DNA of 64,000 nt from Sporocytophaga myxococcoides DSM 11118 (GCF_000426725.1 NZ_AUFX01000006.1:495259-559258); one strand, 5' to 3'; shown: positions 46,829 through 57,078, counted from the first letter of the stretch. Program-made: numbers and translations. Notes: generated by a model not told the origin, from the sequence alone.

Positions 46829-49800
46829 TTAAAAATCGTATCCAAAAGTGAAATAGAATAATGGAGTTTGCACCACGTTATTTTTGACTCCCCATGCTAC
46901 ATCTACTTTTACATAATATCCCAACAATAACGTTCTTGCGCCAAATCCATACCCTACCAGGAATGGATTCACATAGTTCCTTACTTCTGCCGTAAATGGG
47001 TTGCCATTTCCTCCAGCAACGGTGGTGTTAATACTATTATCTTTACTGAAAGGTGTATCGCCTGTCCAGGCAGATCCAGCGTCGGTAAAGGCTACTAATT
47101 GAAAATTTCTTAAAAATGAAGAAGAGATTGGTTGTCTGTAAATTGCTCTAAATGGAATGCGGAGTTCTGCATTCATCAGCACATAGCGCGACCCAAACTG
47201 TGAATTATATATAAAACCTCTCATTGGCATTGAGTACTCAATGAAAAGTAAATCAGAATTGTTCTTAAACTGAGATATCGCTAAAGGGCTGTTAGGAGAG
47301 GAATTATCGGTTGAGTTAAACAACCAGTTATCCATTCCTCCAAGCAAAAAGTTTTTCTTAGCATTACCAGTAAAGGCGCCACCAGCGACACGTGCCGCCA
47401 GAACAATTTCTTTATAAATTCTTTGATACCGTCTGAGGTCAAGATTGATTTTTCCAAAGTTGTTGGCAGAGGAGCCGTTTGCTACATACTGCTCTGCGCT
47501 AAGAATAAATCTTGTTCCTTCAATCATATTCAACCCAAGCTTTATTGTATTATCGTAAACAAAGCTGAGATTAAGTCCCTGATATCCTTGTGTGATATCT
47601 TTAGAGGTCATTTCGGTAACAGATCTTCGAGTAAAAGCAGCAAAAGGACTAACACTTAACCGGGAGTATACAGAAAACGGATAGGATGCAGTAAACGCCA
47701 ATCTATTCAAAGTATATATCTGAGAAGACGTTGACTCATTTGAAGCAAAAAGATTTTTTCTATCGTACCTGACTTTGAGATCAACCCTTTTCTTTAGGTA
47801 AATATATTCTCCGAATATGTTATTGGTTTTTAAATCAGCAACACCAAAAGCTCCGACGTTTATTCTATGATTACCAAGCACATCAGACATTTGTCCCTCC
47901 AGTAATATTCCTAATCCTCTTAAAGGATCAATAAGAATTGTGGAAATGACATTATCGATTCCAAAGAAGTTTCTATATGGATATGGTCCAAGGAATGATG
48001 TTTTTTTCTGTAACTGATTTTTATTAATTGTATCAGCAGGTTCTTGCCTTAAAGGTGCCCCGGCTATCCTGCCTTTATTTGTGGTATCCTTCAAATCAGA
48101 CTCAAATCGGAACTCATCCAGATTTATTTCTTTAACCTTTTCTTTTGAATTGAATTCAAATTCTTGCTTCTCTGATCTGGTTATCTTATCGTCAGATTTC
48201 TCTTCAATCTCAGAAGAAGGGGTTTCCAATCTTGTAAAAACAGAATCAAGGTTGTAGTGAGGGAAAAAGTAAGCTCTTTCTTTTCCTCCAATCCTATTTA
48301 TAGTGACCAGGTTATTATTCGCACTTGATATATGGAAAGATTTAATATTATATAAAAAAGCAGATTTCCTGGAAAGCTTTTTATCAGTTAGGTTCAGGCT
48401 GTATAAATTATCAATTTTATCATCATCCGAAATGAATAAAACAGAATTTGAAGACTTTACGAATACAGGTTGGATAACATTGATATCGTTTGTAAGCCTC
48501 ACTAGTTTATTACTTCCATTAAACTTAAATAAAGAATATTGCTCCAATGGTTTATAGATTTCCTTTTTGGGAAGAACAAGTGTATCAGAACTCCTGTTGG
48601 AAGCGAATATGATGTCTCTGGTTGTCCCATAAAAGGATGGAGAAAGATCGTCGAAAATGTCATTGGTAATTTGCTTCATGCCCCCACGAGCGTTATCCAT
48701 TAAGAACAAATCTGTCTGCCCGTCTTTATCCGCACTGAATATAATTGCAGTACCATCCTCCGAAAAAGCAAAATCAAAAACATGTTTGAAATAAGTTATC
48801 TTCTTTTTTACCTTATCTCTTGTTTTCAAATTGTGAATTTCCAAATATGTCTTGTCACTTTTTGTATAGATAAATGCTAGTTCATCTTCTGATTTCCATG
48901 CAAAGGTAGGATTGTGGGTATCAAAATCACGTTGAGCGCTTCTGGTACCACCTTTTCTTATTGATTTTGAATCTTTTTTTCCTTTATCCGTTATCTCTAC
49001 CGCAAACAAATTATATTTTCCATCCTGAAACTTAACAAATGCCATTCTATTCCCCTTAGAATTTACCTTCACAGCACTTAAAGCATTCTTTTTAGAAGAA
49101 TTTAACCTTAAATATTTATCCTCCTGTGGCTCTTTATATTCTTTTTTCAGATTATTATTTATACCCAGGTAAAAGTTTCTGAATTCAGCTAAAAAAATTG
49201 AATATGGAATCCCAAGAGTACTCTCTATAGCTGCTTCTTCATTTCTTACAATACGGGTTAAGTTTAACAGATTAGGTACAGTATAAAGGCCGTACTTTTC
49301 AACTATATAATTCCAGATACCATGACCAGCAAGTTCAGCTTCTCTTCCTGTTAAAGCCGCAGGGACTTTATACTTTTTTTTCTCCAATGCTCCTCTCACA
49401 TGAGAATTCATGTAAGGAGAGTTACCATAAGCTACATAAGCTGCTAGTCCTCTGATGTACCATTCGGGCAATGAAAGCAAATAAGAACTCTGAACTACAT
49501 CTTTAAGACTACCACCATACATCATTACATTCAGAAGTATCTTCGTAATGCCATATGTAATCTCCTTTTTAAAATCTACCTGACTTCCTTTGTAAGATAC
49601 TTCAATGCGAGATTTGACAAAGCTTGTATTTCCACCAACTACGACAAGATCTTCTCCCAGACCAATATTGCTCTGCTCACTCTTTTGAGGAGAAGTGTAA
49701 ACAATCATTCTGATTCGATCATATGGGGTAAAGCCAATAAGCTCGATTACTCTTTCCAGCTCCTCTTCTGCATACCTTCCGGCGCTCTGAGCAAGCTCCA

Positions 49801-49963
49801 TATCCCCCTCGTTATAGAATATTTCAAAATTGTGAGTTGTAAAAACTCTCCACTTAAAGCTTTTATATTGGATTCTGTTTTTACCAAACTGATCTATGTA
49901 AGCCTGAGAATACGCAGCTGATATTAAAGACAATGAGAGGAACCAGATATAAATAAAACGCAT
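46829..49963 (-). CDS. TolB-like propeller / BamA-like barrel fusion protein
   Basis: A 1044-residue envelope protein with three parts. After a signal peptide (AYS|QAY) comes a peptidase-MA-like domain (residues about 25-270: WRVFTTHNFEIFYNEGD, YDRIRMIVYTSP, LPEWYIRGLAAYVAYG), but without an intact HExxH zinc motif. Residues about 285-590 hold PD40/TolB-type propeller repeats (KVNSKGNRMAFVKF, FSEDGTAIIFSADKDGQTDL). From about 690 on there is a surface-antigen (BamA-like) barrel ending in FTFGYDF, the aromatic terminus of outer membrane proteins. Bacteroidota genomes commonly carry such a gene, often labelled TolB; its role is unknown to me. It stands 13 bases after the flavin oxidoreductase gene. 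Confidence 0.85.
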   Translation of the reverse strand: MRFIYIWFLSLSLISAAYSQAYIDQFGKNRIQYKSFKWRVFTTHNFEIFYNEGDMELAQSAGRYAEEELERVIELIGFTPYDRIRMIVYTSPQKSEQSNIGLGEDLVVVGGNTSFVKSRIEVSYKGSQVDFKKEITYGITKILLNVMMYGGSLKDVVQSSYLLSLPEWYIRGLAAYVAYGNSPYMNSHVRGALEKKKYKVPAALTGREAELAGHGIWNYIVEKYGLYTVPNLLNLTRIVRNEEAAIESTLGIPYSIFLAEFRNFYLGINNNLKKEYKEPQEDKYLRLNSSKKNALSAVKVNSKGNRMAFVKFQDGKYNLFAVEITDKGKKDSKSIRKGGTRSAQRDFDTHNPTFAWKSEDELAFIYTKSDKTYLEIHNLKTRDKVKKKITYFKHVFDFAFSEDGTAIIFSADKDGQTDLFLMDNARGGMKQITNDIFDDLSPSFYGTTRDIIFASNRSSDTLVLPKKEIYKPLEQYSLFKFNGSNKLVRLTNDINVIQPVFVKSSNSVLFISDDDKIDNLYSLNLTDKKLSRKSAFLYNIKSFHISSANNNLVTINRIGGKERAYFFPHYNLDSVFTRLETPSSEIEEKSDDKITRSEKQEFEFNSKEKVKEINLDEFRFESDLKDTTNKGRIAGAPLRQEPADTINKNQLQKKTSFLGPYPYRNFFGIDNVISTILIDPLRGLGILLEGQMSDVLGNHRINVGAFGVADLKTNNIFGEYIYLKKRVDLKVRYDRKNLFASNESTSSQIYTLNRLAFTASYPFSVYSRLSVSPFAAFTRRSVTEMTSKDITQGYQGLNLSFVYDNTIKLGLNMIEGTRFILSAEQYVANGSSANNFGKINLDLRRYQRIYKEIVLAARVAGGAFTGNAKKNFLLGGMDNWLFNSTDNSSPNSPLAISQFKNNSDLLFIEYSMPMRGFIYNSQFGSRYVLMNAELRIPFRAIYRQPISSSFLRNFQLVAFTDAGSAWTGDTPFSKDNSINTTVAGGNGNPFTAEVRNYVNPFLVGYGFGARTLLLGYYVKVDVAWGVKNNVVQTPLFYFTFGYDF

Positions 49964-49976
49964 AATATATTAGCCA

Positions 49977-51032
49977 TCAATGGCGGTAAAAGAATGATTC
50001 AAACCTAGATATATTAACTTCATTATCCAGAGGTTTATTTTCTTCTAAAAAAGAAAATAACTGCTCTGCAAAATATGGTGCCAAACTTATCCCCTTTGTT
50101 CCTAAGCCATTAAATATTGTCAGCTCAGGGTATTTGGGATGTAATCCTAATATTGGTCTTCGGTCGCTTGTAGATGGCCGAATTCCCGCTTCCTGTCTTA
50201 CATATTCAAAATCAAAACTTACAAGATCTTTTAGTTTATGCTCGATTTCTTCTCTGGCCTTTTGGGTAACCTCGTCTGTCAAATCCTTCCAATCATATGT
50301 AGACCCGGCCTTTAAATTTCCATTATGCAATGGAACAACAAATACGCCTTTGCTTATAATCTGCTTTAAAGGGAATTGAGATTTTACTGTTAAAACTTCC
50401 CCTTTTACAGGTATATATGGAATCCAATTAAAATATGGGTTAAATTGATTCAGATATCCTTCAGCGAAAATAACTTTTCTTGCCTTATAATTGCCCCAGG
50501 TTACACCTTCATTTTCAAATACAAGGTCAGAACAATTGAACCTTTCACTGATAATGCTTTCTCTTTCATCAAAATACTTAAATGCTGAAGAAAGCAATGT
50601 TACTGTATCTACATAACCTCCTTTAAAAAGACTTAGACCGCCAAAATGTTTGTTTTTATTAATAGGAAAATCATCTGATGAGGTAACCACCCTTAAAAAT
50701 TTATTATAGGCCTCATCAGAATGGCTGATCCAGTGATTTTGTTCTTCAATAGAGCTAAACGGTCTGAAAATAGGTAATGGATAAAAAAACTTTGCATCCA
50801 GATCTTTCTCCATTTTAAGGTAAAATTCATTCAAAAAAGGGAATAACAATTCGGCTTTCCACGTCTTAACCATCCTCTTTCCTGTAACCGGATTAAAAAT
50901 TCCTGCAGCAACTTTTGAGGAGTTATTACCCCCTCCATCAACTATGAGTATTTTAAGACCTTTTTTTATTAATGTATATCCCAGTACTGAGCCAGCAATG
51001 CCTTGTCCTATTATAATGTAATCATAAATCAT
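49977..51032 (-). CDS. FAD-dependent oxidoreductase (DAO family)
   Basis: Amino-acid-oxidase-type flavoprotein. The ATG whose first base is 51032 gives IYDYIIIGQGIAGSVLGYTL, the dinucleotide-binding beta-alpha-beta at the very N-terminus; an ATG six codons upstream (51050) is also possible. Further motifs: AAGIFNPVTGKRMVKTW, RKVIFAEGY, and near the C-terminus GIRPSTSDRRPILGLHP with FNGLGTKGISLAPYFAEQL. The pattern resembles the MnmC C-terminal oxidase domain and glycine oxidases, but no methyltransferase domain is attached. Length about 351 aa. Precedes the propeller-barrel gene by 13 bases. Confidence 0.88.
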   Translation of the reverse strand: MIYDYIIIGQGIAGSVLGYTLIKKGLKILIVDGGGNNSSKVAAGIFNPVTGKRMVKTWKAELLFPFLNEFYLKMEKDLDAKFFYPLPIFRPFSSIEEQNHWISHSDEAYNKFLRVVTSSDDFPINKNKHFGGLSLFKGGYVDTVTLLSSAFKYFDERESIISERFNCSDLVFENEGVTWGNYKARKVIFAEGYLNQFNPYFNWIPYIPVKGEVLTVKSQFPLKQIISKGVFVVPLHNGNLKAGSTYDWKDLTDEVTQKAREEIEHKLKDLVSFDFEYVRQEAGIRPSTSDRRPILGLHPKYPELTIFNGLGTKGISLAPYFAEQLFSFLEENKPLDNEVNISRFESFFYRH

Positions 51033-51115
51033 TCGGTAATTTAAATACATTTATCAGTAAAATTGACATTTGCAATCTCAATTTTATCGGTGAAAAAAAT
51101 CAAACTAACTTTATC

Positions 51116-51123
51116 CAAAACTA
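51116..51123 (-). promoter_or_regulatory. Candidate -7 element for the flavin oxidoreductase
   Basis: The minus strand reads TAGTTTTG, a full TAnnTTTG match, roughly 65-85 bases before the start. No TTG stands at the usual distance upstream. Confidence 0.3.
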
Positions 51124-51176
51124 AACCTGCGAATAATTCTGAAACCCAGTTTTTAACGGCTCAGATCCATATTTAG

Positions 51177-51184
51177 TATTTTTG
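51177..51184 (+). promoter_or_regulatory. Candidate -7 element for porU copy 1
   Basis: TATTTTTG matches TAnnTTTG fully but lies 150 bases before the porU start and lacks a clear -33 element. The rest of the 51051-51334 gap shows nothing else I can name. Confidence 0.3.
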
Positions 51185-51334
51185 CTGATACCCAACTTCC
51201 AATTCTCATCTGGTAATCTCCTTTATATTTTTCTTCATAAAAAAATAAAAAAGTAATAAGTACTAAATACGTCCGTTTACAAGATCGTCTGACTTTTTTC
51301 AGAAAATTTTATTGTTAACACAATTTTTACAATA

Positions 51335-54300
51335 ATGAAATTTATTCAATTACTTTTAATCTTTTTATTAGCATATTCTTCCAAGAGCACAGCTCAACAT
51401 ACCAATAAAAATTCTAGGATACTTATACCATGGGGCAGTTCAGTTACTTTACAAACTAAAGATAATGAAATAAAAGTCCCAGACTTTCCTTTCGCATATC
51501 ACCTGGAAAGCCAAGGTTTTCTACCCTCCTATCATATCCGCATCTATGATGAAATAGTAGAAGAAATCGAAGTCGTGGCTGATTCTATTGAAACATTAGA
51601 TACAGAAACAATGGAGCTTATCAGAGGGATAGCTAAGAAAAAATTTGAAACTATAATTTCCATAAGTTATTTCAAAGGAAAACCAGTCAGCGATATTTTT
51701 ATTGTTCCTATAATGATTAGTTCAGGCTACTATATAAAGCTTAAAGCGTTTTCATATCGCTACAGGAGTAGTGGGAATAGTTTAGTTCCGGATAATCCCA
51801 CAAAAATTATCAGGAGAAAAAACCACTCTCAACTCTCTTCTGCTGCCACATCTAAATCTGTGCTTGCCATTGGAGATTGGTTTAAACTTAGCATTTCCAA
51901 TTCAGGAGTATTTAAACTCGATTACAACTTTCTTCTAAACTCAGGCATCAATCCCTCCGACATCAATCCGAAAGAGCTCAAAATTTATGGCAATGGTGGA
52001 GGAATGCTTCCTCAAAGCAACGCAACACCCAGGTATGATGATCTTGTTGAAAATGCAATATATGTATATGGTGAAAACGATGGAAAATTTGATCCTCAAG
52101 ATTATATTTTGTTCTATGGAGTTGGCCCACATGTCTGGAAATACAATGAAATTGAAAAATCATTCGATCACTCTTACAATATATACTCAGATTTTTCCTA
52201 CTACTTTCTGACAACAGGCTCTGGAGAAGGGCTCCGGATCAGTAATCAGGAGTCTATTAATGGCGCTTCTGCAACAATTGAACAATTTGATGAAAGATAC
52301 TTTTTTGAAAAAGATGAAGCTCAGGTAATGACCACTCCTTGGATACCGAGTGGCAGACTATGGATTGGGGATAGTTTCAATTATACATTACAAAATACTT
52401 ATAGTTATGATGCTTCTGGCATTGTACCAAATAGTGATATTGTTATGAGATCAGCATCCATAGGAAGATCATCAGGCCGAACCTCATTCAATGTATCGTT
52501 AAACAATATTCCGATGGGCACGCATGAATTTACCAAATTCTTTGAAGATCCCTCTTCAGACTATCCTTACCTGGGAGAATATAAAATTGATACATGGAAA
52601 ATCAACAGTTCAAACATACAGGGCAACAATATTTCCATCAAATACTCTTTCAACAAAAATGGTAAAACGGAGGCAAAAGGGTATCTGGATTTTTTCGAAA
52701 TATTCATTCAGAAGAAACTAAGCATCTATGGAGATCAAACAGCTTTCAGATCATTACCAAGCCTGAATAATAACATTTCAGAATATCGTATTAACAACAC
52801 TAACAATACAGAATTTATCTGGGACATTACAGATCCGCTTTTTGTTAAAAATCAAAAATATAGTTTTAACTCTGGGCAATCGTCCTTCTCTGCAAATTCA
52901 TCAACATTGAGAGAATATATTATATTCAGGCCAGGTAATGTAGGCGTTCCAAATTTTGATAGTAAAATTGAGAACCAAAATTTACATGGTCTTACACTAT
53001 CAGGGATACCAGACAATTTAATAATAACAACAGAAGAATTTTTAAGACCGGCAAATGAACTGGCTCAGTTTCATAAAAGCTTTGACAACCTGGACTCTTA
53101 TGTTGTTACAGTAAAAAAAATATATAATGAATTTTCATCCGGTGCTCAGGATATAAGTGCTATAAGAGACTTTATTAAAATGGTTTATGACAGAAGTCAG
53201 CCTGACGATAGTCTTCGATTTGTAACCCTTTTAGGAGACTGCTCTGTGGATTACAAAAACAGAATACCAAACAATACAAACTTTGTTCCTGTATACGAAT
53301 CACGCGAATCGCTGCATCCCATATTTTCTCATTCATCCGATGACTTCTATGGATTCATGGATGCGAATGAAGGTGATTGGCCGGAAAATGGAGATAATAT
53401 TGATCAAATGGAAGTATGCATAGGCAGATTACCTGTCAAGACAGAATCAGAAGCCTATGAGATTATAGAAAAAATTAAAAAATACAAATCATATCAATCT
53501 TTGGGGAAATGGCGGAATAACATTACTTTGATTGCTGGGAATAAAAGTAATAAAGAACCGAATCCCAATACTTACCTAAGAACTGCAGAATCATTGGCAA
53601 GCATCATAACAAAAAATGATCAAAAATATAATATTAATAAAATTTACCTACCAGCATATCCTCTCACATATACTCCATCCGGAGCGATCTGTCCTCTGGC
53701 TAATGAAGCTATAATAAACGAATTTGAGAAAGGCACCTTCATTCTAAACTATGTGGGACATGGAAACGAAATACAGCTGGCTCAGGAAAATATTATTAAT
53801 ACTACTACACTTTCTACACTTAACAATCAATTTCAATTGCCCTTCATTGTAGCTGCTACCTGCCAGTTTGGAAGATATGATTATCCGGTTATACATTCTG
53901 GTATTGAGACTGCCTTTCTAAACAAAGAAGGTGGCTCAATAGGCTCATTAGCATCTACAAGACCTGTATATAACACTTCAAATGAAATTCTTAATAAAGC
54001 GTTTTATGAAGTTGCATTTTTAAAGAGAGCGACTAAATACTTGACAATTGGAGAAATTATACTTTTCACTAAAAATAATAGTGCAAATGGCATTGATAAT
54101 CGAAACTATGCTTTAATAGGAGATCCCTGTCTTACTTTAAATTATCCGAAAGAGGAAATTTTTATTACCCAAATAAATGGACAAGACTCCAATGAAATAG
54201 CGGATACACTAAAAGCTTTACAAAAAGTAATGATAGAAGGGGAAATAAGATCAGGAGGCAATATAATTTCAGATTATAACGGAGCGTTGAGACTTACACT

Positions 54301-55222
54301 TTTTGACAAAGAAACTTCCATTACAACACTTCAATCCCCAGTCACTACATTTAACATCCAAAACAATCTTATTTATGACGGATCTGCTTCTCTAAAAAAT
54401 GGAAAATTTGCAATTGAGTTTATAATTCCAAAAGATATTTCTTACCAGTACAATAAAGGTAAAATCAGTCTTTATGCTAACAATTCTCCTGATATACGCG
54501 ACGGTGCAGGTTCTTCAACCAATATTATTATAGGAGGTTCAGATAAAAATGCATCCGATGACATTACCCCTCCGACTATCAAAGCTTATATGAATGATGA
54601 GTCATTTATTTTTGGAGGAATTACAAATACTAATCCAAAACTCATTGTTAATTTATTTGATGAAAGTGGAATAAACCTGGCTTCTTCAGGCATTGGTCAT
54701 GAGATTTCCTTAATTATAGATAATTCGAATGAACCTATCAGTTTAAATGAATTTTATACAACTAAACTGGATAATTACAAAAATGGAACTGTTACATTTA
54801 ATCTGAAAAATCTAACTCCCGGGAATCATTCAATAAAAATAAAGGCGTGGGATACTTATAATAATTCATCTGATTCATATCTTGAATTTGTTGTTGTAAA
54901 CAAAGAAGAAATCGACCTCTCACAAATTATTAATTATCCTAATCCTTTCACTACTCATACGGAGTTTCACTTTGATCACAACAGATCAGGAGATGATATT
55001 GATGTCATGATCCAGATTTATACAGTGTCAGGTAAATTAATCAAAACCATGTCAGAAAGATTCTATGTCTCCCCTGTCCATATTTCAAATATATTTTGGG
55101 ATGGCCGTGATGACTTCGGAGATAAAATTGGAAAAGGTGTATATATATACAAAGTTTCGGTTAAATCTCTTTCTGACGGAAATCACAAATCAAAATTTCA
55201 GAAGCTCCTTATTCTCAATTAA
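51335..55222 (+). CDS. porU: PorU-like type IX secretion sortase (C25 peptidase), copy 1
   Basis: PorU is the surface cysteine peptidase that removes C-terminal signals from type IX cargo and attaches anionic lipopolysaccharide. A signal peptide ends STA|QHT. The N-terminal region (about 20-560) is beta-rich (FKLSISNSGVFKLDYNFLLN). The gingipain-like C25 domain spans about 570-950, with H809 in NYVGHGNEIQ and C843 in AATCQFGRYDYP as the probable dyad. The last 90 residues (INYPNPFTTHTEFHFDHN, ending FWDGRDDFGDKIGKGVYIYK) form an FlgD-like domain. At 1295 aa it is longer than the P. gingivalis protein. A second copy lies 1.9 kb downstream. It is 186 bases upstream of the MBL gene. Confidence 0.92.
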   Translation: MKFIQLLLIFLLAYSSKSTAQHTNKNSRILIPWGSSVTLQTKDNEIKVPDFPFAYHLESQGFLPSYHIRIYDEIVEEIEVVADSIETLDTETMELIRGIAKKKFETIISISYFKGKPVSDIFIVPIMISSGYYIKLKAFSYRYRSSGNSLVPDNPTKIIRRKNHSQLSSAATSKSVLAIGDWFKLSISNSGVFKLDYNFLLNSGINPSDINPKELKIYGNGGGMLPQSNATPRYDDLVENAIYVYGENDGKFDPQDYILFYGVGPHVWKYNEIEKSFDHSYNIYSDFSYYFLTTGSGEGLRISNQESINGASATIEQFDERYFFEKDEAQVMTTPWIPSGRLWIGDSFNYTLQNTYSYDASGIVPNSDIVMRSASIGRSSGRTSFNVSLNNIPMGTHEFTKFFEDPSSDYPYLGEYKIDTWKINSSNIQGNNISIKYSFNKNGKTEAKGYLDFFEIFIQKKLSIYGDQTAFRSLPSLNNNISEYRINNTNNTEFIWDITDPLFVKNQKYSFNSGQSSFSANSSTLREYIIFRPGNVGVPNFDSKIENQNLHGLTLSGIPDNLIITTEEFLRPANELAQFHKSFDNLDSYVVTVKKIYNEFSSGAQDISAIRDFIKMVYDRSQPDDSLRFVTLLGDCSVDYKNRIPNNTNFVPVYESRESLHPIFSHSSDDFYGFMDANEGDWPENGDNIDQMEVCIGRLPVKTESEAYEIIEKIKKYKSYQSLGKWRNNITLIAGNKSNKEPNPNTYLRTAESLASIITKNDQKYNINKIYLPAYPLTYTPSGAICPLANEAIINEFEKGTFILNYVGHGNEIQLAQENIINTTTLSTLNNQFQLPFIVAATCQFGRYDYPVIHSGIETAFLNKEGGSIGSLASTRPVYNTSNEILNKAFYEVAFLKRATKYLTIGEIILFTKNNSANGIDNRNYALIGDPCLTLNYPKEEIFITQINGQDSNEIADTLKALQKVMIEGEIRSGGNIISDYNGALRLTLFDKETSITTLQSPVTTFNIQNNLIYDGSASLKNGKFAIEFIIPKDISYQYNKGKISLYANNSPDIRDGAGSSTNIIIGGSDKNASDDITPPTIKAYMNDESFIFGGITNTNPKLIVNLFDESGINLASSGIGHEISLIIDNSNEPISLNEFYTTKLDNYKNGTVTFNLKNLTPGNHSIKIKAWDTYNNSSDSYLEFVVVNKEEIDLSQIINYPNPFTTHTEFHFDHNRSGDDIDVMIQIYTVSGKLIKTMSERFYVSPVHISNIFWDGRDDFGDKIGKGVYIYKVSVKSLSDGNHKSKFQKLLILN

Positions 55223-55408
55223 TATTTAGGATACATCCAATGACTTAATAACTTTTAATAGATAGTGTACATACCGAATCTAAACAAATTTAGATCTTCT
55301 CAATCAATCAGTTTGAATTTACCTTTTCTAAAAAACATTAACATTTTTGAATGGTATTCGGATGAATATTGGTAATTTACAAATCGATTTTGCAAGTAAA
55401 ACTTTAAA

Positions 55409-56056
55409 ATGATTCAGATTCACTCATTCGTATTTAATCCCTTTCAGGAAAATACATATATTCTGTTTGACGAAACCGGAGAAGCCTTAATTATAGATCC
55501 AGGGTGCTATGAAAAAGATGAGCAGGAGGAACTTACTGCTTTTATTAAATCAAAAAATTTAAAAGTAAAAGTTTTGATTAACACGCATTGTCATGTAGAT
55601 CACGTTTTAGGTAATAGTTTTGTAAAAGATTATTACAAAGTGGAGCTGGGTATACATCCGATAGAGTTAAATCTTTTAAGGGCAGTAAAAAGCTATGCAT
55701 TCAATTATGGATTTGCCGCATATCATGGCACAGAACCTGACTACTATCTGAATGAAGGAGACAAAGTAAAATTCGGAAATTCAGAACTGGAGGTTCTATT
55801 TTTACCAGGTCATGCTCCTGGTCATATTGCATTTTATAGTGAGGAGCAAGCCTTTTGTCTTGCAGGAGATGTGCTTTTTAACAGAAGCATCGGAAGAACG
55901 GACCTTCCTGGAGGAAATTTTGAAACATTGATAAATAGTATTCAAACAAAGCTTTTTGCTCTACCGGATAATACAAGAATATTTCCAGGCCATGGTCCTT
56001 CTACCACAATTGGGGAAGAAAAACGTTACAATCCTTACTGTGCAATAAAAAAATGA
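55409..56056 (+). CDS. MBL-fold hydrolase, glyoxalase II-like
   Basis: A 215-residue metallo-beta-lactamase-fold enzyme with the metal motif THCHVDHVLGN (HxHxDH), the later GHAPGHIAFYS and LAGDVLFNRSIGRTDLPGG, and final FPGHGPSTTIGEE. The set of ligands is that of glyoxalase II and persulfide dioxygenase-like enzymes; the short C-terminus lacks the glutathione-binding domain. Substrate unknown. It overlaps pssA by 4 bases, so the two are likely co-expressed. Confidence 0.93.
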   Translation: MIQIHSFVFNPFQENTYILFDETGEALIIDPGCYEKDEQEELTAFIKSKNLKVKVLINTHCHVDHVLGNSFVKDYYKVELGIHPIELNLLRAVKSYAFNYGFAAYHGTEPDYYLNEGDKVKFGNSELEVLFLPGHAPGHIAFYSEEQAFCLAGDVLFNRSIGRTDLPGGNFETLINSIQTKLFALPDNTRIFPGHGPSTTIGEEKRYNPYCAIKK

Positions 56057-56760
56057 CCATAAAAAAGCATATTCCAAACTTCATCACTTGTTTAAACCTC
56101 CTGTCAGGGTGTATTGGAATTACAGAAGCATTCAAAGGCAATCTTGTAAATGCAGCACTTTTGATCATTGCAGGAGCAGTTTTCGACTTTTTTGATGGGT
56201 TTATTGCTCGCCTCGTTAAAGCCTCTTCCCCCATTGGGAAAGATCTCGATTCACTTGCAGATGTAATCACGTTTGGATTATTGCCAGGGTTAATACTATT
56301 TAATTTGTTAACAATAAATAGTAATCTCCCTTTAGCTATAAATTACATTCCATTAATCGTTCCTGTATTTTCCGCACTTCGCTTAGCTAAGTTCAATAAT
56401 GATCCGCGTCAAACCGGTTCATTTATTGGAGTGCCTACACCAGCCAATGCACTTCTTATTGGCTCTTTGCCCCTAATAACAGAATTTAATTCGGATTTAA
56501 ATTTGAATTTTATCATCCTCAATCCTTATTTTATTATTTCGCTCAGTATAATAATGTCATTGCTTTTGATTTCAGAAATTCCCCTGTTTGCCTTGAAGTT
56601 TAAGACTTTTAAATGGAAAGACAATCAGATTATTTATATTTTCTTACTAATTAGCTTAATCCTTTTACTTTTAATAAAAGTAGCTGCAATACCATTAATA
56701 GTGATTTTATATGTAATTTTGTCTGTCATCAACAATTTAATGCTAAAAAAAACAAAATAG
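56053..56760 (+). CDS. pssA: CDP-diacylglycerol-serine O-phosphatidyltransferase
   Basis: Makes phosphatidylserine, the precursor of phosphatidylethanolamine. The CDP-alcohol phosphotransferase motif is complete: FDGFIARLVKASSPIGKDLD followed by SLAD, matching DGxxARx8GxxxDxxxD. NFITCLNLLSGCIGI at the start and seven to eight membrane segments fit the PssA2 type. The 235-aa length is standard. It overlaps the MBL gene by 4 bases and is followed by a 318-base gap before porU copy 2. Confidence 0.94.
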   Translation: MTIKKHIPNFITCLNLLSGCIGITEAFKGNLVNAALLIIAGAVFDFFDGFIARLVKASSPIGKDLDSLADVITFGLLPGLILFNLLTINSNLPLAINYIPLIVPVFSALRLAKFNNDPRQTGSFIGVPTPANALLIGSLPLITEFNSDLNLNFIILNPYFIISLSIIMSLLLISEIPLFALKFKTFKWKDNQIIYIFLLISLILLLLIKVAAIPLIVILYVILSVINNLMLKKTK

Positions 56761-57078
56761 AAATCCGTTTATTGCCGAAGTTGCAGTAATGCTACCCCAA
56801 AAAAAACCTAATTATCAACTCATAGCAATAAAATCAAGTCTAAATAGCCTAAGGTTTTCAAGTGGTTCTCATGTTATAATTGATTGATAAGTTCAATACT
56901 CATGAATTAGATGAGATTCAGGTAAAAGGAAAAGTTAACCGGTAAAAAGCTAATAGCCAACCTGATTATGGAAGGATATAGTTTTAAAATTAAACAAGCA
57001 TAATAAATATTTCAAAATACCGTTTAAATCTTGCCTGTAGAATAGGCAAGATATAAACGGTTGTTTTTTTATCTATCT
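56761..57078 (+). other. 318-base intergenic region between pssA and porU copy 2
   Basis: No credible gene. Short broken frames can be read, but they do not resemble any family. There is no exact TAnnTTTG; the nearest is TAGTTTTA around 56979. The 3' end holds a terminator-like hairpin (see next entry). The porU copy 2 promoter is therefore not located. Confidence 0.6.
57020..57070 (+). terminator. Terminator-like hairpin just before porU copy 2
   Basis: An outer stem CCGTTT/AAACGG (57020-57025 with 57055-57060) and an inner stem ATCTTGCCT/AGGCAAGAT (57028-57036 with 57044-57052) close a 7-base loop. TTGTTTTTTT follows directly and the start codon is 8 bases further. It could end the pssA transcript or attenuate porU copy 2. 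Confidence 0.8.

Noticed and set aside
55278..55295. Terminator after porU copy 1
   Set aside because: The 7-bp stem is almost all A-T and has no T-run, so it would be too weak to call.
56789..57003. Possible gene remnant before porU copy 2 (fragments such as KKLIANLIMEGYSFKIKQA in different frames)
   Set aside because: The pieces are short, in different frames and match nothing I know; chance frames in AT-rich DNA explain them.
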